Of a stretch of DNA of 64,000 nt, positions 1-8,720 are shown in pieces. The stretch's first letter is position 1. Each line of letters starts with the position of its first letter. The notes below the pieces were generated by a model that saw only the letters and a program-made list of their open reading frames with translations, did not search any database and was not told the DNA's origin. The position numbers were made by a program, and so were the translations under genes. Source of the stretch: Euleptes europaea (lineage: Eukaryota > Chordata > Lepidosauria > Squamata > Sphaerodactylidae); NCBI RefSeq assembly GCF_029931775.1, contig NC_079318.1, forward strand, positions 78,651,614 through 78,715,613. The letters are read 5' to 3'.

Positions 1-110
1 AAGTGGATCACTGTTATAGAGACGGCTACCAACAGGCACAGGGATTTTGTGACGCGCACAGCCTGGATCATCACGAACGCAGCATGAAATAGCCACCCTG
101 TGAAGTAAGA

Positions 111-279
111 CAGGAGGTCCAGTGGCACCTTAAGGACTAGCAATATTTATTCCAGCATCAGTTTTCCGGAGTCAGAGCTCACTTCAGCAGCTGCATTTGA
201 TAAAAGTCAGCCTTGACTCGCCAAAGTGTAAACTGGAGTTAAGTGTTGTTAGTCATTAAGGTGCCAGTGGACTCCTGCT
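111..279. repeat. Old degraded copy of the TTAGTCTTTAAGGTGC inverted-repeat family
   Basis: The left end (GGTCCAGTGGCACCTTAAGGACTA) and right end (TAGTCATTAAGGTGCCAGTGGACTCC) are imperfect inverted copies, related to the perfect palindrome at 4595-4796. This copy is much more diverged. Confidence 0.6.
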
Positions 280-669
280 TTATTTTGCTGCTACAGACTG
301 ACCCGCCTACCCATCTGGGATTGTCAGCCCCATCAAACGATCACTCGTGCTCGGAGGAAGTAAATGCACACATGTGGCTGCAGTTCAAGGACAGTGGCCA
401 GAACCAGCATTTAACATTCTGAGAGCACTGGATCCCAATTGCTCGGGCTGCCCTATTCCAGCCACTACCAGAGTGTGTCCTTGTGCCAGACAAAGCTGCC
501 CCAGAAACTCCCCAGGGAGCACCCTGCTGCAGAGCAGGTTTATGCTACCCTGGGAGGTCCCTACTTGCCACCTCTTTGGTCCTATTCAGCCTGCACACGG
601 CACAGCACAACTACATGGTGATCCAGTGAAAGTCCACATTGTATGTTTAGGGGCTCCCTGAGCTAGCTA

Positions 670-1695
670 TGCCCTGACCTGGATAACGCCTAGCCTGATC
701 TCATAAATAAAACCATGCTGGATCAGACCAAGGCCCATCAAGTCCAGCAGTCTGTTCACACAGTGGCCAACCAGATGCCTCTAGGAAGCCCACAAAAAGG
801 CGACTGCAGCAGCATCGTCCTGCCTGTGTCCCAAAGCACCTAATATAATAGGCAAGCTCCTCTGATCCTGGAGAGAACAGGCATGCACCATGACTAGTAT
901 CCGTTTTCACTAGTAGCCATGGATAGCCTTATCCTCCATAAACTTGTCCACTCCCCTCTTAAAGCCTTCCAAGTTGGCAGCCATCACTACATCTTGGGGC
1001 AGGGAGTTCCACAATTAAACTATGCGTGGTGTGAAGAAATACTTCCTTTTATCTATTTTGAATCTCTCACCCTCCAGCTTCAGCAGATGACCCCGCGTTC
1101 TAGTATTATGAGAGAGGGAGAAGAGCTTCTCCCTGTCCACGCTCTCCATACCATGCATAATTTTATAGACCTCTATTATGTCTCCCCTTAACTGCCTTCT
1201 TTCCAAGTTAAACAGCCCTAATCGTTTTAACTGTCCCTCATAGGGCAGTTGCTCTAGCCCCCTGATCATTTTGGTTGCTCTTTTCTGCACCTTCTCAAGC
1301 TCTGAAATATCCTTTTTTAGGTGTGGCGACCAGAACTGCACATAGTATTCCAACTGTGGTCTCACCATAGATTTTTACAAGGGCTGTATGATAGCAGCAG
1401 TTTTATTCTTTATTCCTTGTCTAATTATGGCCAGAATGGAATTTGCCTTTTTCACAACCACCGCACACTGGGTTAACATCTTCATCCAACTATCTACTAC
1501 CACCCCAAGATCTTGTCAGATCTCAGAAGCTAAGCAGGATTGACCCTGGCGAGTATTTGGATAGGAGACCTCCAAGGAATACCAGGATCATGGCATGGGG
1601 GCAGACAATGGCAAACCACCTCTGTATACGTCTTGCCTTGAAAACCCAGCACGGGTTGTCACTAAGTCAGCTGTGACTTGCCGGCAAAAAACAAA
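670..1695 (+). repeat. 5S rRNA-derived SINE, split by a CR1 insertion
   Basis: The head (CCCTGACCTGGATAACGCC, from 672) and body (GATCTCAGAAGCTAAGCAGG, near 1520-1540, then TTGGATAGGAGACC and GGCAATGGCAAACCACCTCTG) are parts of one SINE whose 5' region matches 5S rRNA box sequences. The block between is CR1. The five bases GATCT flank the insertion on both sides (697-701 and 1509-1513). Confidence 0.75.
702..1508 (-). mobile_element. CR1 LINE 3' end inserted into a 5S SINE
   Basis: On the minus strand the translation includes MVRPQLEYYVQFWSPHLKKD and KRATKMIRGLEQLPYE, the typical end of the CR1 reverse-transcriptase frame (117-codon open stretch at 1015-1368). The 3' region is shared with the copies at 20600 and 58007. 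It is 5'-truncated, as is usual for CR1. Confidence 0.85.
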
Positions 1696-1812
1696 TTATG
1701 TTATTGTTAATGGGGGACAGGGATACTGTGGGGGAGGGACCACACTGAACCTCCAATTCATGGGAGGTGGCAGAGTGTGCTACTGTCAATAGTGGACCAG
1801 AGAATACCCTAC

Positions 1813-1925
1813 CTGTATGCCTTCTTGATGTCTTCTGAAGAAGCCCCCTTTTCCAGCCCCAGGATGCGATATAAGCTCTCCCCGGCCCGGGACATCTTGC
1901 GTTGTGGCCGACCGGCGTCCGCCAT
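1813..1925 (-). CDS. DNAJC5G: DNAJC5G-like cysteine-string protein, first coding exon (partial gene)
   Basis: Read on the minus strand from the ATG at 1925, this exon gives 37 codons plus two bases and stops at a clean donor (AG|GTAGGG) at 1813/1812. The protein starts [10 protein letters not shown] and continues with SGESLY-like and [16 protein letters not shown] segments. That is the N-terminal tail and helices I-II start of a DnaJ domain of the DNAJC5 (CSP) family, whose members are palmitoylated Hsp70 co-chaperones of secretory vesicles. The KGASxED spelling is closer to remembered DNAJC5G and DNAJC5B than to DNAJC5 (KNATSDD), and DNAJC5G is the family member that neighbours SLC30A3 in human. 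The HPD loop and cysteine string must lie left of position 1 and cannot be checked. An acceptor (ATATAG|AGCAAG) at 1931 implies an upstream untranslated exon. The family call is firm; the choice of paralogue is moderately sure. Confidence 0.82.
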
Positions 1926-1928
1926 CTT
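1919..1928 (-). promoter_or_regulatory. AAGATGGCGG motif over the DNAJC5G start codon
   Basis: On the minus strand the start codon sits inside AAGATGGCGG, the core of a YY1-type element and also a good Kozak context. The same ten bases cover the start codon of the UCKL1-like gene at 19797-19806. Confidence 0.4.
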
Positions 1929-1931
1929 GCT

Positions 1932-3595
1932 CTATATCAAACAGCAACACAAGGAACTGAGCGGTGGAGACGGGTGTGGAGGTGAAGACAGAGCAGCGCC
2001 AGAATGCAGCTTGATCAATTTGCCCCACCGTGCGTGCTGGCCCTGGGGCTTGATGTGCAGCATCACAGAAGCCAGGTGAGGAGCCCCAGCCTAAGACCAG
2101 AGGCTACAAGATCCAGGCAGAAGCTGCTTCTTCCTGCTTCTCTCCATTCCCCCTCCACAATGGAGGCAGCAGCACCTGTGGAGCCAAAGGCCTCCGCCTT
2201 GCCCAGCCCCACACACTTGAACCAAAGCTCTGAATCCCAGCCCTATACAAAAGCCATTCTGCTGGAACGCTGAGAAAGCGTTCTGGGTGCTGTGGGAATA
2301 TGATCTGCATTCCAGTGGTGTTTGGCCTTGGCTCACCCAGGACCAGGAAACAAATTCCAGAGCTGAGATGGGCTACCATGTGACCACATGCTGGCCACTC
2401 CCAGCCACTCCCATTCCAAAGAGCAGGAGGGGCAGCACTTCCCAGTCGAAATAAGCAGGCCTGCCCCAACCTGTGGCTCCACCCAGCCAGAGCCCAAACT
2501 GCTAAAAGCCTGAGGGTTGTGCTGTCCAGCTGAGCCTCGTGGTGCCCCAAGAAAGCCACTCCGGCGAGGACCAACCACACAAATGGGCCAACGCTTATCC
2601 AAGAGTCCCAACATCACAGAGGTGGGGAAGAAAGAGCAGCCAGTACCACGCTGGAGCACGCAGAACTCGGCCAACTGCTAGCAGGCACAGGGCAACCCCC
2701 ACCAAATGGGAGGGTGGGTAACGCACACCCCTTGCAGCGTTACCCAGGGTTGCAGAACTCAGCTCCACTGTAGCCTGTCGTTGGGGGGTCTTGGCTAAAC
2801 CACCACCAAAACCTCAGTTCCCAACAGTTCAGTGAGTGACTGGATTACGGGTTGATAGTGACCTGGCCCAGACACTTCCACATAGCCTGAATAATGCACT
2901 TTCAATGCACTTTAACAATGGTTTGCAAGCAGATTTTGCCATTTCACACAGTAAAATCCAGCTACAAAGTGAATTGAAAGTCATTATTCACCATGTGTGA
3001 AAGCATCCAGTATCTCCCAGGCTACGATGCTGCAGAGCCTCAGGGCACCTTCTGGGATGTAGTGCATTCCAGGCTGCCTCCCCAGGGGCTGTCCCACCGC
3101 AAAACCACTCTCCCTTAAAACCCCTCCAGGGTTTTCCAGTTTTGCCACCGGCGACTGAATGAGGAGGGCAGTGAGGTTAAGTCAGCCTGAGCAGGCTTTG
3201 GGAAACTTGACTGTCTTAACCAGATTAGGCTGCAAAGGCCTGAGCTATTCAGCTTTGTATCCTACCAAATAAATACTAAGCTAGTGGAAATGAGGCCACG
3301 GGGCCTCCGTAGCCAGGCACGGGGAAGCTTTTGCTGTTTGGGACTGTGCTGAACTCCCAACCCCACAAGGCAACCCAGGCCTTGCTTGGGGAACTGTCCC
3401 AGCCATTAGAGCACAGCAGCAGGAACGCCCCCTTGCTGGTGGTCAGAGACAACACTTTCCCCCACCCCCACCTGTTACTCTAAACTTAGGCTGCAAGCCC
3501 TCAGGGGCTGCACATACAGCCATCTGTTATTAGCCTGGCAAGAAAAAGGTGAAAGCAGTCCTGCAGGAAAAGTGACCTCTTTGCCCCTCCTTTAG
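1932..3595. other. Intronic stretch with no recognised feature
   Basis: This lies inside the inferred first intron of DNAJC5G. I see no coding exon, RNA gene or familiar repeat; short open frames here lack family resemblance. Confidence 0.4.
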
Positions 3596-3800
3596 TCAGC
3601 ATGGTGTAGTTGTTCAATTGTCGGACTAGCATCTGGGAGATCCAGATTCAAATCCCCACTCTGCCACGAAATCTCAAAGAGGGGGACCTAGGGCCAGCGA
3701 GGCCGAACCTGCCTCACAGGGTCGTTGTTGTGAGGACAGAGGGAGAATGGTGTGCCCACTGGAGAGGAAGCAGGACATAAATATATAAATAAATAAGTTT
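3596..3800 (+). repeat. tRNA-derived SINE (GGTGTAGTGG type)
   Basis: An A-box-like CATGGTGTAGTTGTTCAATT and a B-box-like GATTCAAATCCCCACTC are followed by the CTCACAGGGTCGTTGTTGTGAGGA body and an AAATATATAAATAAAT tail. Confidence 0.65.
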
Positions 3801-4594
3801 CCTGGGATGCTTCTGCCCAAGAGCCAGACACGTGCATTGATTCCCCATTTGAGGAACCTGTGATGAAATGTGATCAGGAACTCCCCTCCCCCAAGTGAAC
3901 TTCACTCATCAGTTCTACTTTGAGTTGGGTGCATGAATCAGGTGGGCCGGAGATCAGGAAACACTTCTGTAAGCAGCAGCAGAACAGACCCCCAAACTCA
4001 TAAACTTAAGATGTCGGCGTCAGGAACTCACCACCCATTCTAGTGAACACCGTGTGTGATTCAAATTTATTTAAACACATCAGGTTGTGAGGTGCCCCAA
4101 AGACCATGCCTAACCCTAACAATAGTCCAGTGTTCAAATCCTAGCTATTTCCCTGGCACATTTTCATCCCACCTCTCTTTCAAGAAGTTGAGAGTGGTGT
4201 AATATGGCTCCCTGGCCTTAGTTTCCTTCTTATAACACCGCCGGCAGGCACAAGACAACTTCACATAACTAGTAACGTATCTTCAAATAAGTCCGTGTAC
4301 TTATTTAGTTGCATTATATAATTTCCACCTTTCTCACTGAGACTGAAGGCAGATTACAGTTTAAAGCAGATACAAACTACAGGATGACAAGGTTAGGATT
4401 GCAGAAGTCTGAAACCAGCCAGAACTTTTAGAGCTGCAACAAAGCAGAACCATTTAAACAACGTTAAATTGTTTAATACTTACAGCATCCGTCAACAGCT
4501 CAGCCCCCTACCCCTTACCGAAGCATCTTTCTGAACCATCCCATTTCACAGTGGGTAGCCGTGTTAGTCTGTTTGCAGTAGTCAAAAAGGGCAA

Positions 4595-4796
4595 GAGTCC
4601 AGTAGCACCTTAAAGACTAACAAAAATATTTTCTGGTAGGGTATGAGCTTTCGTGAGCCACAGCTCACTTCTTCAGATACAGCTATCCATCGTGGATTCA
4701 CATTCTAGCTGTATCTGAAGAAGTGAGCTGTGGCTCACGAAAGCTCATACCCTACCAGAAAATATTTTTGTTAGTCTTTAAGGTGCTACTGGACTC
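4595..4796. repeat. Perfect 202-bp palindrome (two 90-bp arms, 22-bp spacer)
   Basis: The left arm 4595-4684 starts GAGTCCAGTAGCACCTTAAA and the right arm 4707-4796 ends AAGGTGCTACTGGACTC. Read as reverse complements, the two arms show no mismatch. The bases just left (4548-4594, GTGGGTAGCCGTGTTAGTCTG) continue the same family outward; the right side lacks them. Diverged relatives lie at 111-279, 20160-20280 and 40850-40965. It sits in the inferred first intron of DNAJC5G, so its RNA would fold into a long hairpin. Confidence 0.9.
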
Positions 4797-4959
4797 CATC
4801 CCAGTTCAGTACATTTCTCTTATTACCCGCGTAAACAAGTTGGCAGACTGGGATTTGGACCAAGGATTCCAGATCAGGGTCCAACATAACCCTAAATCAC
4901 ACCAGCCCTCACCCTAGATGGGAGACCTGCTGCTCCCCACGCTTTAAAGGGGCACACCC

Positions 4960-5720
4960 ACCCGCACGGGTGGCAAAACCAGTCCCAGGAGGCAGCAACG
5001 GGACCACACTGCCCAAGGCCGGAGGGGCGGGCAAGAGAGAACCACCACGAAACCTCAGGGAGGAAAAACAGCGCGGAGGCCTTGGGCAGACCTGCGTCTT
5101 GGGGTCGGTGCGGGGAGGACTCTCCTGCAAGGGGAGTGGGGGTCCTGCGCAGGCAGAAACTCAAAGGGAGAAGCGTTTTCTTTTTAGCACAGCCACCCCA
5201 CCCACACACCCCGCCTGCAGCCGCCGCATCCCGGCCTACCTCTCCCCACGCCCCTGCCAGACAACAGACGGGAACTTCCACAATGGCGTCTGGGAGGGCT
5301 GAGTGACGCAACACCAGGCTGACGACGTCACCAGAGCGACGTCATGCACTGTAAGAACACACACACACGCCCCCAAGCGAGGCAACGGCGAAGCCCCCTC
5401 CTCCCCGGCCCCTTCGCACCAACCTGCGGCCTTCACCTGTCCCCGGTTCTCAGCTCCGCTCCAACCCGGCCCAGCTTTTCCTACTGCGCATGCTCGGAAG
5501 TATTTTTTTTCCGCTCTCACCCGTAAGCGGAAAGCTCGGGCGCATGCGCACGGCCCGAAACCTCAACAAGGAGCGGCCGAGGTGAACCGCCCCATAGAGG
5601 TAGAGAAGGGTAAACGCGTTCGGCGCGAGGACGGGAGGCGCGCGCGACATTCCACCGCGGGGAGCTTCCGCTTGAGGGAAGCCCCGGGCCGGAGCCATGC
5701 AACTCAGCCAATATGAATAA
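4960..5720 (-). promoter_or_regulatory. CpG-rich promoter and probable 5' UTR exon of DNAJC5G
   Basis: This stretch is far richer in G+C and CpG than its surroundings. It holds CRE/ATF-like sites at 5304-5311 (TGACGCAA), 5324-5331 (GACGTCAC) and 5338-5345 (GACGTCAT), and NRF1-like GCGCATGCGC at 5540-5549 with a related site near 5485-5493. On the minus strand a good donor (GGGGAGAG|GTAGGC) ends a possible untranslated exon at 5240, which can splice to the acceptor at 1931. I infer that it starts the DNAJC5G transcript. A start site on the plus strand cannot be excluded, but no plus-strand coding exon is recognisable. Confidence 0.55.
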
Positions 5721-6224
5721 TGCAGCCCGAGGGCGGCTTTTTATTTTTACGCACAGGTTGAAAATTGTTCTGTCGGTAGTCAGATTGTTTGGCCTTACGG
5801 GTTTTCCAGTCTCTATGACAGAATGAAGCACGCCCGCCTTGTCTCCATGGGTGCCCAGTGTAACTTCCGGGGGGGGGGGAATAATCCCATTGATTTTACC
5901 CGAGGCGTTTTTGCAGGGGGCATTTTTTTTTAATATAGATAAAAGAGTAACAGTAGCGGTCTTCAATGCAGGGCTATCCTTAACCTCTGCGTTTCTCTCC
6001 TTGGCCAAGGGTGTCAAAAGCCTTGGCTGTAAAGATTGTGGAATTGCATTTCGTTTCACTTCCGACTTCCACTTGTATACAGAACAAAGCCGGGTGGTTG
6101 ACCCAGCTACACATAATACGAAGCATTTAGCTCCACCTCTGTAACTTTGCTTCCAGAAGACCTGACACAAAGTAGAATGTGTGCCACTACTCCACAGAGC
6201 AGAGCTTTCTTCCAGTTTACTAAG

Positions 6225-6409
6225 TAGGGTCGCCAGCTCCGGCTTGCAAAATACCTGGAGATTTTTGGGGTGGAGCCTGAGGAGGGACTTCAATGGCATA
6301 GAGTCCAATTGCCAAAGCAGCCATTTTCTCCAGGTGAACTGACCTCTATTAGCTGGAGATCACTTGTAATAGCAGATCTAAAGCTAGTACCTGGATGTTG
6401 GCAACCCTA
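6225..6409. mobile_element. hAT-like MITE (TAGGGTTGCCA family)
   Basis: It begins TAGGGTCGCCAGCTCC and ends GATGTTGGCAACCCTA, with the family core CCATTTTCTCCAGGTGAACTG. The flanks TTACTAAG and ATACAAAG are a weak 8-bp match. Confidence 0.7.
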
Positions 6410-6484
6410 ATACAAAGCCTTCTTACAAGTTAGAGGAAGTCTCCTCAGGCAGGCTGGAAGAACTTCCTCCAAGGCACAATACAT

Positions 6485-6540
6485 GTCAACGTCAACAAGC
6501 ATTGGGTGTCGAGTCAACGTCAACAAGCATTGGGTGTCGA
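6485..6540 (+). repeat. Two perfect 28-bp tandem units
   Basis: The unit GTCAACGTCAACAAGCATTG plus GGTGTCGA occurs twice in a row without mismatch. It is non-coding. Confidence 0.85.
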
Positions 6541-7974
6541 GTGAACAAACATGGTACAGCCTCTAACTCTGGATGCTCACTGGCTAGAATTTTCCAAATA
6601 AGTCCCTGGAAGAGAGAAAAGCAACGGTGCATCCACTGGAGGAAGGGCTGGAGGCTGCGGTACAGCGCTGAATTTCTTTGTACGCTGAAGGTCCCAGATT
6701 CAGTGTTAATGAGAAACCCTGTTCTACATGAAGCTATTTCACATGCCCATAAGCACTCTTATTTGCAAGGAATGCGTTTAAATTGCTTCCCTTTGCTTCT
6801 TCACACAAGCAAATTATCTCCTCAAAAGAAAAGCTTCCTGTAATAAGCAGAAGTTACTCATTCGGGGAAACAAATTGGGAAACATTCCACTCAGGTTCAG
6901 AAATGCCCTAATTTTTCAAAAGGCAACTCTGACTAAAAAATAAACAATGTTTATTCCACCTCTTTTATCCCAGAAAGCATTTGCAGGTTAGCAATAGCTT
7001 CAAAAATAATAAAGGGTCACTACAGTCACTCACTGCTCACCCTCGGTCTCTCCCCTCACCCCAGTAGAGCTCTTCCAGGGCATTACTGAAATGCAAGAGA
7101 GAAGCCTTGCAAAGCAGTTTTGCCCTTCCAACCGCTTGAAACAGGAATTTGGGGACTACATAGAGCACAGGGACTGAAAGGGATGGGTACATTAGCCCCC
7201 TCCAAAGGGTGGAGCTTATATAAAATTCCAGATTTCTTCTACCTTTTGATGGGGGAAAGAGTAGACCATCAAGACAACAAAAAACCCCATCTCCATCTTA
7301 TTCTTTGCACTAACTCCTGCTCATAGTGCCCTAACATATGAATGGAGAATCTCGCTTCAGTTGCAATTCCGAAGGGCAGCCTCATCCCATTGGACTATGG
7401 CTAGTTAAGTCTCAGCCCTGACCCTCGTCAGGGGACTGAACGGCCAGCCCAACACCAACAGTGAACACCAAAGCATCCTACCTTTTCGGAACTCTCCCCT
7501 TGTTCCCTCCTAAGTATTTCTCCAGTCCTCCCCGAAAACGGCAGTTAACACATTGAGTATCACACTTTGTAAGAGTTGTGAATCCTTTCTGATTGTGCTC
7601 AGCAAACTAGGATGTAAAGCAGGGAGCCCTCTAAAATTATTTATAGCACTAAGATCCCTCTTTTCTGCCACAAATGGAAACTAAAACAACTTATGTGCTT
7701 TAAAATTTAAAAAATAGAATACAAATGTGAACACTGGAGTTGTAATGTGACAAAACTGCTCCTCTTCACTGTAAAGTACTATTAGAGTTCAAGGGTGAAT
7801 TAGAGCCTAAGCAGGTCCTCTCCCCAGCACCACCAGTCAGTTCTGGGCACCTGAGGAACTGCAGCAAGCCATGGGCATACAAAGCACAGCCACCTACCCA
7901 TCTTCACTGCTATCGGAAGCCAACAAGAGCTGCATGCATGACCAGCCAAGAGGCGCCCCTCCCAAAAGTAACAA

Positions 7975-8720
7975 GCACAAGTTTGTGTAGGTCTTTATTA
8001 TCACGTACAAAAGCAAGGAAGGCAGCTGAGTACAGTACTTGACAATACAGAGCAGGTGAGGGTGGGCAGTACCGTCCCTAATGCCCCCATTCACCCATCT
8101 GCAAAGAGGACAAAGGGAGTGTTGCAGGTGACCAGAACCTATTCCAGGCCAACAGCCACTTGGAGGAAGGCAGGCCCAGTTCTGGGCAGAAGGGGAGCAG
8201 TGGACTCCCACCGCCAGGATGGATCTCTTATTGCCATGTTTGCGGTGTTGAACGCCGGTGCAGTTGTTTTCAACAGAAGGGCGGGGGTGGGGAGGGGAAT
8301 GTGCCAGGAAAGGAAGGTTGTGAATGAGGCAACAGCCAGAGAAGCCTCACAGCCTGCGAGAGAGCCACAAATGGCATAAACGGGGCACCGGGACAATTTT
8401 AGGCTGTTCCCCTCAAACAGGGCCCTTGAGCTAGCACATCAGGCCTCAGTAAAGCCAGTCAGTGCTGGGAGGGGCAGCAGCCAGAGTGCCGGGAAGGAAA
8501 CAAACTACCCCCATAAATACCAATAAATACCAAGTGGGGACCCCATGGACAAGGAGGTAGCAGCAGCAGTTCTCCATCTGATGCACCAGAGAAGGGGGCA
8601 CATGCAGAACTGGCCTCTGCTAAGAGCTGCAGTGGTCCTGGCAGTGATGCCCGTGGTAAGGCTGCCCACAGACATGCCCCCACACACCAAAGAGATGAAG
8701 TGCTGTTCCGCCAAACGAGC
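7975..8720 (-). other. 3' UTR and polyadenylation region of the UCKL1-like gene
   Basis: After the stop at 8721-8723 about 740 bases follow on the minus strand. AATAAA lies at 7994-7999 (TTTATT on the plus strand), with probable cleavage near 7975. No recognised repeat interrupts the stretch, which fits a transcribed untranslated exon. The cleavage point is an estimate. Confidence 0.6.
7994..7999 (-). terminator. Polyadenylation signal of the UCKL1-like gene
   Basis: A canonical AATAAA on the minus strand, about 720 bases past the stop codon. Confidence 0.6.

Larger units (their letters stand above)
5721..7974. other. Spacer between the DNAJC5G promoter and the UCKL1-like gene
   Basis: It contains a MITE at 6225-6409, a short tandem repeat at 6485-6540 and otherwise unrecognised AT-leaning sequence. 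No exon was found. Confidence 0.5.

Noticed and set aside
5517-6308. 263-codon minus-strand open frame
   Set aside because: It spans the CpG island edge and part of a MITE. The protein shows no recognisable domain, so it is a chance frame.
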